Of a stretch of DNA of 64,000 bases, positions 34,605 through 43,396 are shown piece by piece; the stretch's first letter is position 1; the number at the start of each line of letters is the position of its first letter. The DNA is from JACQFK01 sp964619955 (lineage in GTDB: Bacteria > Planctomycetota > MHYJ01 > JACPRB01). Both the position numbers and the translations under genes were made by a program. The notes under the pieces are model-generated. The model saw nothing but the letters and a program-made list of their open reading frames with translations. It ran no database searches and was not told the origin of the DNA. The stretch spans positions 62,001-126,000 of the forward strand of contig CAZUJF010000006.1 of the NCBI GenBank assembly GCA_964619955.1. The letters run 5' to 3'.

Positions 34605-34644
34605 TCCCGCCCCATATGGGAAACCATAATGGGTCTCGGCGGGA
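34605..34644. promoter_or_regulatory. Nested palindromes upstream of the sigma factor
   Basis: TCCCGCC (34605-34611) and GGCGGGA (34638-34644) enclose a perfect palindrome CCCATATGGG (34611-34620) and a variant CCATAATGGG. They lie between traG and the sigma factor's start and fit an operator for the sigma/kinase cassette. Confidence 0.45.
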
Positions 34645-34710
34645 TTATGAACCTCCAGCCGGACCCTGTTCAATCATTTAAAAGCGTGGTTCGTGCAAAG
34701 TGGATGTGCC

Positions 34711-36231
34711 CTATCGCTCCTTGAGCTTGTTCCAGGCCGCCTTGCCCGCAGATGCCGCGCTGTTGCCGAGAGCCCGTCCCCCGGAATAGGCCAGCGACCC
34801 GAAACTCATACCCTGGAAGATCGAGGCTCCCGCCGCCTGGCCGATCATGCCCGAGAGCATGCCTCCCCCCGCCTGGTGGGCGAGGTTCACGATCATGAAG
34901 GAAAGCGCCGGGACCGCGAGGTACATGGTGGCGATCGCGGGAAGGATGCCCGCGCCGCCGAAGCCGCCTTCGAAGCCGCTCGGATCGTTGCCGGTGAAGA
35001 CGTTGCGGCTGCTGAGGATCCCCGAAAGGAAAGCCCAGAGCACCGGCCAGAGCTTGACAGACAGAAAGAGCTTCATGAAGTTGACGATCGCCGTCCACCA
35101 GCCCGGCCAGAAGGCCATGAGGGCGACCAGCGGGAAGAGCATGAAGAGCACCGCAATCACCATCCCGTAGAGGTAGGGGGCGAGGGCGCTCACTCTGTAG
35201 TAGGTCGCCGGTCCCATCGCCCGCTGGGCCCACCATTCCGCGACCGCGGAGGCGAGTGATATCGCGACCGCGGGGAGATTCGTCACAACGTTTTTGAGCA
35301 TCCCCCAGGTGGAACTGTCTGAGCTGAAGGACGTCGACATGTGCGTCATCGAAAGCCCGCCCTCCGCATCGAGCACGCTGTAGGCGGGGAGGGCTTCGCG
35401 GACCGCCGCCATCTCGCCGTGGCCCCCGGCGTAGATCTCGTTATAGAGCACACGCCTGCTGTAGTAGACCGCGGGGTCCGCGCCGCCTCCCGAGCTTTCC
35501 GCGGCCCGGAGGTACGCGTTCTTGGCTGTCCGGTGGAAGGCGCTCGATTCCAGCTCGGCGGCGAAGGAGCTTTCGAGCACGGCGTGAAGCCGGGAGCAGT
35601 CCTGGATCCCTCCCCGGGGGACCCGGGCCACGAGATCCATGGCCGGGTACTTCTCAAGCAGCCAGGCGTCCACCGGGAGCCCGGCCAGCGGCACCAGATC
35701 CCAGGGTTCCCCCGGGGGACGTTCGTCCCGCACGAGCGCGGGCCAGTAGCAGTACTTCGCGTAGGCCTCGAGGTCAGCCCGGAGTTCGGGGCTCTGGACC
35801 CGGCTCTTTTCAGCGAGCGCCGCGAGACGCTCCCATTCACGCATCGAGGAGCCCGTCACGTCTTTCAGGTCTCCGATCAGGCTCGTCTGCAGGCGGTCGG
35901 TGATGGCGCTGACGATCGCGAGCACCCGGGGGACCTGCACCGAGCGTTTGAGGCCCGAGGCCGCCGTGCCGTCCGTGGGTTCCGGCGCCCCGAGCGCCAC
36001 CTCGATGGGGCTCACCAGGATCAGGATCACCATCACGTAGACCGGATAGATCCCCAGCTCCACGAACGAGCCCTCGCGGACTCCTTTGTAATAGAGCCGG
36101 AGGACGGCTCCGGCGATCACGAACCAGAAGAAGTAGCCGCCCCAGAGGAGGTATTCCGAGAGACGCAGTCCCAGCACATGCCCTGCGTACTCGTAGAGCG
36201 TGTCGACGGGGGTGAGTCCTTGAAGGTCCAT
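34711..36231 (-). CDS. traG: TraG-like (N-terminal type) mating protein
   Basis: A 506-aa membrane protein of the F-type TraG N-terminal family. MDLQGLTPVDTLYEYAG, then helices GGYFFWFVIAGAVLRLYY and YPVYVMVILILVSPIEVAL (about 30-95). A soluble region follows (95-330), and C-terminal helices (LYGMVIAVLFMLFPLVALMAFW, ILPAIATMYLAVPALSFMIV). TraG spans the inner membrane and works in pilus assembly and mating-pair stabilisation. It lacks the long C-terminal domain of F TraG, as in ICE versions. Start ATG 36231 lies 6 bp after traC. Confidence 0.8.
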   Translation of the reverse strand: MDLQGLTPVDTLYEYAGHVLGLRLSEYLLWGGYFFWFVIAGAVLRLYYKGVREGSFVELGIYPVYVMVILILVSPIEVALGAPEPTDGTAASGLKRSVQVPRVLAIVSAITDRLQTSLIGDLKDVTGSSMREWERLAALAEKSRVQSPELRADLEAYAKYCYWPALVRDERPPGEPWDLVPLAGLPVDAWLLEKYPAMDLVARVPRGGIQDCSRLHAVLESSFAAELESSAFHRTAKNAYLRAAESSGGGADPAVYYSRRVLYNEIYAGGHGEMAAVREALPAYSVLDAEGGLSMTHMSTSFSSDSSTWGMLKNVVTNLPAVAISLASAVAEWWAQRAMGPATYYRVSALAPYLYGMVIAVLFMLFPLVALMAFWPGWWTAIVNFMKLFLSVKLWPVLWAFLSGILSSRNVFTGNDPSGFEGGFGGAGILPAIATMYLAVPALSFMIVNLAHQAGGGMLSGMIGQAAGASIFQGMSFGSLAYSGGRALGNSAASAGKAAWNKLKER

Positions 36232-36236
36232 AATCG

Positions 36237-38771
36237 TCAGGCCCGTGCTCCGCAAGGGTTTGGGCGGGGGAGGGGAGCGCCGGAGCTCCCCCGAGCCGAG
36301 GCGGCATCCCGGAGCGCCGAGAGTTCCCCGACGGCGCTCATGAGCGGCGCGGGGTCACCCGCGCGCTCCAGTTCCGCCACTCGTTTCAGGAGCTTCGCCC
36401 GATCCTCCCCGTCGGTCGAGAAGACCGTGTATAGCCCGGGGCTGGGGACCAGACGTGCGACTCCTTTGCACGCCGGGGTTTCGATGAAGCACTCTGAGAA
36501 GCGGCCTTTCGCGGTGACGAGGCTCGCGATGGCCTCCTTCACCTCGGGGGAGAGCTCGAACAGCTGCTCCATGGCGATCACGGTTTCGGAGGTCTGCCGG
36601 AGAAAAATGCGGTTGGGGGCGTTCGCGCGGATCGCGGTGCCGGCGGCCCCCGCGAAATCCGAGACCTGCTGGGTCACCATGACCGCTGCCGCGTTGAATT
36701 TCCTATACGTGCGGAGCGCCTCCTCGATAAACCGTGCCGTCGCCGCCGATTGCAGGAGCGACCAGGCCTCGTCGATCACGAGGTATTTCTTCTGGGACAG
36801 GTTTTCCGGCGCCCCGCAGAAGGCGGCGGCGTTCTGCATGATGGCCATAAGGAGCGAGGGGGCGAGTTCGCGGCGTTTGGCGATATCGCCCAGCTCAAAT
36901 ACCGTGAAGGGGCGCTTGAAGTCAATTTCGCCGGGGCCGTCGAAGAAGCCCGAGTACGCGCCGCTTCCGACGAAGGGCTTGAGAGACAGCACGAGGCGGT
37001 CGAGCTCGCGCGTGAGCGAACGAGGCCCTGTGCGGGCCTCGACCTCGAGGGCTGCATAGACATCGGAGAGGACCACCTCGCCGCTGCCCTTTTTTGCGAC
37101 GGCGCGCATGATGGAGTTCTCGAGCACCGTGCGCTCTTCCTTGCGGATGGGCTCTTCGCCCTGGGCGCACATCTCAGACAGGATGTCTTTCGTGAAGAGC
37201 AGCCGTTCTTTGGTCATGTCTTCGGCACGGCCGATGGGGTTGATGCGCAGCGGCCGGTCGGGGTCGAAGACCACGTACTGGCCCTCCTGGAGCTCGCAGA
37301 GGTTCCGGTAGCTGTTCCCCTTGTCGAGCACGATGACGTGCCCGCCGCGCCTTGCAGCGGAGGCAAGCAGGTAGTTCATGAAGAAGGATTTGCCCGCGCC
37401 CGAGACGCCGGTGACCACCGCGTGGGGGGCCACGTCGGAATCGAAGAGCGAGAACGTGACGGGTTCCCCCCGGCGGTTCTGGAGCAGCAGGTCCGGCGTG
37501 GGCGTGCCCCGGAAGCTTCCGTAGACGGGGAGGAGATCCGCCACGTTGCGGGAGATCATGGTGAACGCGCGCTTGAGACCCCGGTCGCTCTCGGGGTGGT
37601 ACATCAGGGGGAGAGCATGGAGGTAGACCTGGAGCCCGAGCACGTCCTCGTGGACCATCTCGATCCCGAGGCGGTCGATCGCACCCACGGCTGCGCGGGC
37701 CTGCTCCTCCACGACCTGCGCGGAGGCGTCTGTCAGGACGACGTGGAAGCGCAGCGCGAGCGCCCGCTCGCCGTTTTGGAGGCTGTCGAGGGCGGCTTCG
37801 GACTCCTCCTTGATTTTGACCACTTCGAGTTTCTTGCGGGGGCCCTGGAGCTGGCGCCAGGCGAAGGCATCGCGCTTCTCGAAGCGCGTCCGCATCTCCG
37901 AGTCGTCGAGCACCTTGAAGTTGAGCACCAGCGTCGCCTCCGGGATGAGGTCGAGCAGGCCGACCCCGGCCCGCGCGGGGCGGGAGAGCATGCCGGGGGA
38001 GGTTTCGAGCGGGATCTGCACCATGCTGAGGACTTTCGAGAAGAGCCCCTCGCAGTCGATGAGCCCCGTGTCATAGTCGAAGCGGAGCGCCGAGCGGACC
38101 ACTTGATCCCGGATGGGAAGGTCATCCCGGTAGCGCCGGGGGCCGGTTTCCTTGGCGCGGCGGGGGTTGAGCTTTTTGTAAAGGAGCCCGACCAGCTCAT
38201 CCGCCCCCAGGCGCTCGTGGGGGAGCGGGAGCTGGGTGAAGAAGCCTTCGATCCCGGAAGCGACTTCGAGCAGCCGGGCTTTCTCACGGGCGTAGGTCTC
38301 GCGGAGCGAGCGCTCGCCCGAACCCAGATCCGGGAAGATCCGGAGCGTGAACGTGAGCCCCAGCGTGCGGCCCGTGAAGCGGGTCCCGCCGTGGGGGATG
38401 CTGAGCGTCCGCAGCATCTGGGCATGGGCTTCGAAGAGGCTTTCGAGGGGGGAGCTTGCGGCGCCGCCGCTGCCCGCCGTGCGGGAGCCGAGGCAGTCGC
38501 GGAGTGCCGCCTCGATATTGCGCTCGGCGCCGAGGATGAACTGGCCGGCCGCGCCTGCGGGAAGCAGTTTGAAGAACTCGCTGAAGCGGTCCGCGAGCGC
38601 ACCCAAGTCATCGGGTCCCAGGATCTCGGTGTCCTTCATCCCGAGACTCCAGGCGAGTCCGAGCGAGCCGTCGCGGTGGATGAAGATCCGGCCTTCCGGG
38701 TCATAAGAATCGTAGTGCAGGTGCCCCGCGATCGAGGCCCGGTCGGGCTGGAGCAGGCGGGGGCGGCTCAC
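36237..38771 (-). CDS. traC: TraC/VirB4-like T4SS ATPase
   Basis: An 844-aa VirB4-family ATPase that powers pilus assembly. The N-terminal TraC_F_IV-type domain is about 20-230; the ATPase domain has Walker A VVTGVSGAGKSFF (about 452-464) and Walker B KYLVIDEAWSLLQ (about 661-673), followed by TQQVSDF and RIFLRQTSE. GTG 38771 overlaps the traV stop (GTGA). Size and motifs match the family. It is the best-conserved marker of the transfer operon. Confidence 0.95.
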   Translation of the reverse strand: MSRPRLLQPDRASIAGHLHYDSYDPEGRIFIHRDGSLGLAWSLGMKDTEILGPDDLGALADRFSEFFKLLPAGAAGQFILGAERNIEAALRDCLGSRTAGSGGAASSPLESLFEAHAQMLRTLSIPHGGTRFTGRTLGLTFTLRIFPDLGSGERSLRETYAREKARLLEVASGIEGFFTQLPLPHERLGADELVGLLYKKLNPRRAKETGPRRYRDDLPIRDQVVRSALRFDYDTGLIDCEGLFSKVLSMVQIPLETSPGMLSRPARAGVGLLDLIPEATLVLNFKVLDDSEMRTRFEKRDAFAWRQLQGPRKKLEVVKIKEESEAALDSLQNGERALALRFHVVLTDASAQVVEEQARAAVGAIDRLGIEMVHEDVLGLQVYLHALPLMYHPESDRGLKRAFTMISRNVADLLPVYGSFRGTPTPDLLLQNRRGEPVTFSLFDSDVAPHAVVTGVSGAGKSFFMNYLLASAARRGGHVIVLDKGNSYRNLCELQEGQYVVFDPDRPLRINPIGRAEDMTKERLLFTKDILSEMCAQGEEPIRKEERTVLENSIMRAVAKKGSGEVVLSDVYAALEVEARTGPRSLTRELDRLVLSLKPFVGSGAYSGFFDGPGEIDFKRPFTVFELGDIAKRRELAPSLLMAIMQNAAAFCGAPENLSQKKYLVIDEAWSLLQSAATARFIEEALRTYRKFNAAAVMVTQQVSDFAGAAGTAIRANAPNRIFLRQTSETVIAMEQLFELSPEVKEAIASLVTAKGRFSECFIETPACKGVARLVPSPGLYTVFSTDGEDRAKLLKRVAELERAGDPAPLMSAVGELSALRDAASARGSSGAPLPRPNPCGARA

Positions 38772-39172
38772 GGCTTCACCCCGTCTTTCCGCCGAAACGG
38801 GATCACGGCGTCCGGGGGGACTTTGAGGGAGCCCAGGGCCCTCCGCGTCTGCTCCGGGGTGGCTTCCTGATCCGGGATGGGTTCCCGGTCGGGCAGTTCC
38901 TCGAAGTACCAGCCGCCGTCGCCAAGGAGCACCATGACCCAGTGGCCGCCGATCATGATTCCCTGCTTCACGTCTTCATGGGGATGGACGAAGGCAGCCA
39001 TCTGCCGCGGCGGCCGCCAGGGGGTGAAGGCCTTATCAGTCGCGAGCGGGTCGCGGAATTGTTCGAGGCGCAGCGCCTCATAGTCCGGGGTTCCAGCCGG
39101 AGCCATGAAACAGCCCCCGAGCGTGCTAGCGATGAGCATCGAGACCCCGATAAGGGTCGTTCTGTCGCGCAT
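38768..39172 (-). CDS. traV: TraV-like lipoprotein
   Basis: A 134-aa lipoprotein: MRDRTTLIGVSMLIAST, lipobox LGGC (Cys about 21). ATG 39172 has GGAG upstream. The mature protein has no strong family signature, but its position between traB and traC is that of TraV (VirB7-like), which anchors the T4SS core complex to the outer membrane. Called by context and lipobox. Confidence 0.65.
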   Translation of the reverse strand: MRDRTTLIGVSMLIASTLGGCFMAPAGTPDYEALRLEQFRDPLATDKAFTPWRPPRQMAAFVHPHEDVKQGIMIGGHWVMVLLGDGGWYFEELPDREPIPDQEATPEQTRRALGSLKVPPDAVIPFRRKDGVKP

Positions 39173-40355
39173 GGTCGATCTCCTGTGCATCCAGTCCATC
39201 CAAGGTCACGCCTTCGAGAAACACCACGGTCACGCGGCTCCGGGCGGGGGTCGAGACCGCGGGGCGGATCTCCTTCATGCGGTCGGTCACGATCTCGCCG
39301 AGCTTCCCGGAGGCGCCGGCGCCCGCTTGAAAGCCCGCGTATTTCAGGGCGTCGCCGGTCACGAACGTGGTGGCGCCGCCCAAGGGATTCGCCGTGGTCG
39401 TCGTCTGGCTTTGGGCGAGGGCCCCGGAGAGGCCTTGGAGTCCTCCGGCGCCGACCGCGAGGGGCGCCAGTTCCCAGGCGCGCCACTCGTACGAGCCCGG
39501 GATGCCCTCGAGACCGTCTTCCCCCACCACGTAGCCGTGGGCCTTCACTTCGATGGCCTCGCCGCTTTCTTTCACGTAGGAGAGTTTTTCGAGCTGCACC
39601 GAGACACGCTGGGCGTTGGGGTCGCCGATGGCTTTGCCGATGAGGTAGGCGTCTTTCAGCGGGATGCGCGAGTGGTTGGGGCCGATGAGGGCGGCTTCGA
39701 GGCGCAGGCGGACCGGGGAGGGTTCGCCGCTCACCGGGGCGAAGACGCCGTTCATGAGGCGGGCGATGCCTCCGGAGGCCGCCACGATACGGACCGGGCG
39801 GACCAGGTCATGCCGCGTCTTTACCTGAGGGCCCAGGTCGATCACGCGGAGCGCTCCGGCGGGGACGGGTGAGGGAGCGGCGCCCGGGTTGCCCGGAAGG
39901 GGCGTCCCGGGGGCAGGTTCGAGCGCGGCGTTCTGACGGAGTTCGCGGCCGAGGCCTTCCCTCAGCTCACGAAGGGTGTTGCCGAGTTCGCGCTTCTGGG
40001 TCTCGTTCTCCGCGCGTTCGGCCTTGAGGGAGGCCCGGAGCTGGGTGAGTTCCTTCCGAGTGGTCTCGAGTTCCGTCTTGGTGACCGAGAGGTCGCTCCC
40101 CCAGCGGCTGATGAGGGCGTCGTACTTCTCGCCGAGGGTGATCGTGTCCTTGAAACCGGTCGGGGAAGGCGGCAGATCCGCCGCGGGTTTCCCCGCGCCC
40201 GCGGCCGTACCCGTCGCGACCCCCTTGCGGCTGCGAAGGACCAGGGGCACGACGAGCACGAGCAGGCCGAGGAAGACAGCCAAGATCAGCATCCGGCCCT
40301 TCCGGGTGCGGATGAGCAGCTGGCCGAGCGTCAGGCGGTCGTTTGATGCTTCCAC
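39126..40355 (-). CDS. traB: TraB/VirB10-like T4SS core protein
   Basis: A 409-aa bitopic protein: short cytoplasmic start, TM helix MLILAVFLGLLVLVVPLVL (about 21-40), a coiled coil (TKTELETTRKELTQLRASL, about 90-130), then a TrbI/VirB10-type beta-barrel domain (PVRLRLEAALIGPNHSRIPL, KAIGDPNAQRVSVQLEKL, VTVVFLEGVTLDG). It spans both membranes in the core complex. Start GTG 40355 follows GGAAGGA, just after the traK stop; it overlaps traV by 47 bp. Confidence 0.85.
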   Translation of the reverse strand: MEASNDRLTLGQLLIRTRKGRMLILAVFLGLLVLVVPLVLRSRKGVATGTAAGAGKPAADLPPSPTGFKDTITLGEKYDALISRWGSDLSVTKTELETTRKELTQLRASLKAERAENETQKRELGNTLRELREGLGRELRQNAALEPAPGTPLPGNPGAAPSPVPAGALRVIDLGPQVKTRHDLVRPVRIVAASGGIARLMNGVFAPVSGEPSPVRLRLEAALIGPNHSRIPLKDAYLIGKAIGDPNAQRVSVQLEKLSYVKESGEAIEVKAHGYVVGEDGLEGIPGSYEWRAWELAPLAVGAGGLQGLSGALAQSQTTTTANPLGGATTFVTGDALKYAGFQAGAGASGKLGEIVTDRMKEIRPAVSTPARSRVTVVFLEGVTLDGLDAQEIDHARQNDPYRGLDAHR

Positions 40356-40359
40356 GATC

Positions 40360-41193
40360 TCAGTCCTTCCAGGTGAGGGTGTAAAGCCGGGTCGTGAGGC
40401 CGGGGGCGAGGACGTTCTCACGGAGCGCGGAGAGGATGAGGGCGTTCCCCAGCCCCCGGAGGCGGGAGGCGTCCACCGCTTGGCGCTCCCGGCTGAGGTT
40501 CTTCACCTCGTAGATCAGGCCCTGGTAGGCCGGGGCGTCGTAGACGTAGAGCAGGCGGATCTCAAGCGCGGGGGATTCGTAGGCGAGCTCCCGGGCGGCC
40601 CGGAGGATCCGCACGCCGTCCGAAGGGAGGCCCAGACGCATGGCCTGGAGGAGTTCGACCGCGCCGCCGGGCCGCGCTTCGCGGCGCTTGGGAAGTGCAG
40701 AGATCGCGCGGGGATCCGCCGCGCGGCGGATCTTCAGGTACTCGTCGTAGGTCCCGGGCTCGGGGTGCTCGATTCCCCTTAGGAAGAGCAGGTAGTGGGT
40801 GCCGGAGCTGCCGATCACGTTCATCTGGCCCTGCGAACTCTTCGTGAGCCGCAGAAACAGGAGACCGCGTTTGTCTTTCGCGGTGATCTCCCCGTCGGTC
40901 CAGCCCGTGATCGCGGTTTCGATGGATTCTTCCGGGAACGCCAGCGTCGTCATGAACTCCTGGCCGGGGGAGCTGACGGGGACGCGGACGGGGATCGTCC
41001 GGCCTTCAGCCCAATCCACACCGGGCGCTTCCTTCGGGCCGGGAGGGGGCTTTAGCTCCGGGGATGGCCCCGGGATGGAGGCCGGGGGGCGATCCTGGGC
41101 AGCGGCTTGTCGGGGGAGCTTTGCCAGGACAGCCAGGCCAAGGACGACAGCGACGGCGAGCGGCCAGGGGCGCGTTTTGCAGGTGGATCTCAT
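40360..41193 (-). CDS. traK: TraK/VirB9-like T4SS core protein
   Basis: A 277-aa exported protein (MRSTCKTRPWPLAVAVVLGL, cleavage about AAAQ32). After a Pro-rich linker it has a beta-rich domain (TIPVRVPVSSPGQEFMTTLAFPEE, HYLLFLRGIE) and a C-terminal part (ALEIRLLYVYDAPAYQGLIYEV, RLYTLTWKD) as in TraK/PFL_4704-type proteins. TraK is the secretin-like outer ring partner of TraB and TraV. ATG 41193 lies eight bases from regulatory copy 2, whose end supplies the AGAGGA ribosome-binding site. First gene of the operon. Confidence 0.75.
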   Translation of the reverse strand: MRSTCKTRPWPLAVAVVLGLAVLAKLPRQAAAQDRPPASIPGPSPELKPPPGPKEAPGVDWAEGRTIPVRVPVSSPGQEFMTTLAFPEESIETAITGWTDGEITAKDKRGLLFLRLTKSSQGQMNVIGSSGTHYLLFLRGIEHPEPGTYDEYLKIRRAADPRAISALPKRREARPGGAVELLQAMRLGLPSDGVRILRAARELAYESPALEIRLLYVYDAPAYQGLIYEVKNLSRERQAVDASRLRGLGNALILSALRENVLAPGLTTRLYTLTWKD

Positions 41194-41200
41194 ATTTGGT

Positions 41201-41422
41201 CCTCTACTACAGCTAGGGGGGTTCGAGGTCCCAACCTGTCGGGAAATCGGAAAAGAAAAGAAGATTTTTCCCTCCGGCGGGGGGCTGGCCTCGCAAACCC
41301 AGCATTTTTGAAGTGCGGGGACGCCTGGAGGGTCTTTCTTCATGAAATTCTCGAAAAGATGGGGGTGGCCGGAGGATTTCATGAAAGGTTGGGACCTCGA
41401 ACCCCCCTAGCTTCTATAGAGG
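41201..41422. promoter_or_regulatory. Bidirectional regulatory module, copy 2
   Basis: A 222-bp block between divergent traK and the pilin gene. Its ends (41201-41230 and 41393-41422) form a 30-bp inverted repeat with four mismatches, and it matches copy 1 (7618-7840) in reverse orientation over almost its whole length. Internal CTTCATGAAA (41338-41347) and TTTCATGAAA (41377-41386) are conserved. TTGGGA and TCTATA (18 bp apart, near 41389 and 41412) could be a promoter toward the pilin. Best read as a shared promoter/operator for the transfer operons. Confidence 0.75.
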
Positions 41423-41456
41423 GATCGAGTGAGTGATCCCCATAAGGAGACAGGCG

Positions 41457-41774
41457 ATGAAGATGCGATCGGTTCCGGCATGCGTGCTGTATCTCGGATT
41501 CCTAGGGGTCATGCTGCTGGGCGGGGCGCTGGAGGCCCGTGCCCAGGGCGCTGACAAGAGCGCGGCGTTCCTGCAGCAGACCCAGGCGACGGCGAAAAGC
41601 GCCTGGGGACTGCTCTCGATGATCGGAAGCGTCGTGGTGGGCGGCGGAGCGCTCGTCTCGCTCGCCATGGGCATGTACAAGGGCCAGTGGGGACAGGCGG
41701 CGATCTCGTTCGTCGCCGGTGCCGCGGGACTCCTGTCCATCTGGGGGGTTGGCCAGGCGCTTGGCTATTCGTAG
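41457..41774 (+). CDS. traA: Conjugative pilin (TraA/VirB2-like)
   Basis: A 105-aa protein. A signal peptide (MRSVPACVLYLGFLGVMLLG, cleavage near ARAQG) precedes two hydrophobic helices: AWGLLSMIGSVVVGGGALVSLAMGMY and WGQAAISFVAGAAGLLSIWGVG, the two-helix hairpin of VirB2/TraA-type pilins. AAGGAGA lies six bases before ATG 41457. As first gene of the rightward operon it would be the most abundant product. Confidence 0.8.
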   Translation: MKMRSVPACVLYLGFLGVMLLGGALEARAQGADKSAAFLQQTQATAKSAWGLLSMIGSVVVGGGALVSLAMGMYKGQWGQAAISFVAGAAGLLSIWGVGQALGYS

Positions 41775-41833
41775 GGGTGTAGGCCTGGAGTCGTAGGCCC
41801 TGCCGTCGAACCTTTTTACCTGAGGAATTTCAG

Positions 41834-42640
41834 ATGAATCAGCTTCGAAGCTTCCCGTCTGCCCGGACTTGGCTGAGAGTCGCGCTCGCCGCGGCACTGG
41901 GCCTCTCGGCCTGGGCGGCCTTCGGGCCTTCGTGCGGGTCCTGTGCCGGCACGAGCGGGTTCCTGCTTCCCGATCGCGGGCTTGCCGCGCTCGGCGGGTT
42001 CTTCTACGCGGGGCTGCTCGCGCTTTCGTTCATCCCGGGAGCCGCGAGGCTTCTCGGCAGCGGCGTGATGGCCGCGGGCGGCATCCATGCGGGCTTGCTG
42101 CTCGTGCTGTGGCAAGCGGGCAGCTTCTGCGGGCTTTGCGTGGGGACGGCGCTCGCGGCCTTTGTCGCGCTGGGGGCGCTGCTTCGCCTGGAGCCTGGAT
42201 CCAGCCTCAAGGCGAGCCTGATGAGCCCTCTGGCCGCAGCGCTGGTGCAGGGCTGGGCGCTGCTCGGAGGCGGGCTTGCGACGGCTGCTCCGGAGAGGGC
42301 CCAAGCGCAGGCGAAGGTCCAGGACACGTTTGAGAGCGTGTCTCCCCAGCCGGGCACGGTGCGCCTCATCGCTTATACCCGGCCTGACTGCGGCTACTGC
42401 CTGGACCTTGAACGGGACGTCCTGCCGGACTTGCAGCGGACGTTTGGATCTCGGATGGACGTCGAGCTTCGATCGGCGCTCGACCTTCCCGGCCTCCCCA
42501 CCCCGACGCTCATCCTGGTGGGCGCCAAAGGCCGCCAGCTCTTCCCGGGACTTCCCTCGACGGAAACGCTTGCCCGGACTCTTCGAACTCTGATGGGAGA
42601 ACCGAATGATCACGCGACCCTGTCTCAGAAATCTCGATAG
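41834..42640 (+). CDS. VKOR/DsbB-like membrane protein fused to thioredoxin
   Basis: A 268-aa protein with about four TM helices (residues 14-145) and a C-terminal thioredoxin domain. Cys pairs: CGSC (about 34-37) after TM1, CGLC (about 98-101) at the last helix, CGYC (about 186-189) in RPDCGYCLDLERDVLP. Helical CxxC plus loop pair plus a Trx module is the layout of VKOR-DsbA-type fusions that create disulfides in the periplasm. In a pilus operon it probably oxidises Cys-rich partners (TraU, TraH, the lipoproteins). It overlaps traL by 35 bp. Confidence 0.7.
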   Translation: MNQLRSFPSARTWLRVALAAALGLSAWAAFGPSCGSCAGTSGFLLPDRGLAALGGFFYAGLLALSFIPGAARLLGSGVMAAGGIHAGLLLVLWQAGSFCGLCVGTALAAFVALGALLRLEPGSSLKASLMSPLAAALVQGWALLGGGLATAAPERAQAQAKVQDTFESVSPQPGTVRLIAYTRPDCGYCLDLERDVLPDLQRTFGSRMDVELRSALDLPGLPTPTLILVGAKGRQLFPGLPSTETLARTLRTLMGEPNDHATLSQKSR

Positions 42641-42989
42641 GCCGATCATCGCCCTCTGGGGTCTCGAGCCCGGGGATCTCGTGCTGATCCTCGCGGTCGT
42701 GGGGCTCCTGGCCCTGGTCTGGAATATCGGGGTGGGGCTCGGCGGGGGCTTGGTCGCCTGCCTGGGTCTCAAGGCGCTCAAGGCAGGCAAACCCCGGGGC
42801 CATGTCTTTACGCTGCTGTACCGCTCGGGGCTCCTGCGTCTGGCTCCGTTTCAGCTACGGCCCCCGTATCTCGTGATCCCTCCGCTGCCCGGGCAGCGCT
42901 GGGTGTCGTTCTCCGCCGCCCCGGGCCCCGAGGATGACGCCACGCCCGAGGCCCGTTTCTTTCGGGCGGGGAAGGAGTACCTGCGATGA
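42606..42989 (+). CDS. traL: TraL/VirB3-like inner-membrane protein
   Basis: A 127-aa protein: LDRPIIALWGLEPGDLVLILAVVG in pieces, with two TM segments (about 22-42 and 46-62), then a short soluble tail (TLLYRSGLLRLAPFQLRPPY). The NLDRP...WGLE start and size fit the TraL family that docks with the TraC ATPase. ATG 42606 lies inside the previous gene's end; the next gene overlaps by ATGA. Confidence 0.75.
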   Translation: MITRPCLRNLDRPIIALWGLEPGDLVLILAVVGLLALVWNIGVGLGGGLVACLGLKALKAGKPRGHVFTLLYRSGLLRLAPFQLRPPYLVIPPLPGQRWVSFSAAPGPEDDATPEARFFRAGKEYLR

Positions 42990-43396
42990 AGCCTCCCGTG
43001 GAACCCCCGGAACCGGGGTTTGCTGCTGAGGGAGGCGAGAGCTGGCTCCCGATCCCGACCTGCGAGATTCCATACCCCATTCTCGAAGGCGCTCCCGAGG
43101 CGCTGGGGGAAGGAGCGGGGGAGCTGGAGGCAGCTGCAGCGGGGACGGATATCGGGGGAGCGGCGGGGGTCGCTTCGACAGACCGTGCACGAGGAGCTGA
43201 ACTACCCCGCATCCTCCGGCAGGCGGCCGGGAGCGGGCGGGCGGGCGGACGAGTTTTGCTGTTGATGGGGCTGCTGGGGGTCCTCGCACTCTTCGAAGCG
43301 GTGCTGCTTGTCCAGATGCCTTCGCCGCAGCCGCTCGTCGTCTACGTGGATTCACCCCGGGTGCCGCTCTTGCAGGCGGGAGGAGCCCTTAAATGA
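42986..43396 (+). CDS. Hypothetical bitopic T4SS-operon protein
   Basis: A 136-aa protein with an acidic/Gly-Ala-rich N-terminal half (about 1-85), one TM helix (VLLLMGLLGVLALFEAVLLV, about 90-109) and a short periplasmic tail (PLVVYVDSPRVPLLQ). It overlaps both neighbours by 4 bp (ATGA), so it is translationally coupled within the pilus operon. No F counterpart is recognised; an ICE-specific assembly factor is possible. Confidence 0.65.
   Translation: MKPPVEPPEPGFAAEGGESWLPIPTCEIPYPILEGAPEALGEGAGELEAAAAGTDIGGAAGVASTDRARGAELPRILRQAAGSGRAGGRVLLLMGLLGVLALFEAVLLVQMPSPQPLVVYVDSPRVPLLQAGGALK

Noticed and set aside
35341..37059. 572-codon open frame on the + strand
   Set aside because: Antisense to traG and traC, with no recognisable domain or ribosome-binding site.
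36750..38870. 706-codon open frame on the + strand
   Set aside because: It is antisense to traC and traV, which have strong motifs and overlapping starts; long shadow frames are expected in GC-rich coding sequence.
41338..41436. Possible conserved leader peptide containing FLHEILEKMG shared by both regulatory modules
   Set aside because: In copy 1 it reads in frame into the trbC-like gene, in copy 2 it ends before the pilin start and has no start codon; DNA-level conservation explains the similarity.
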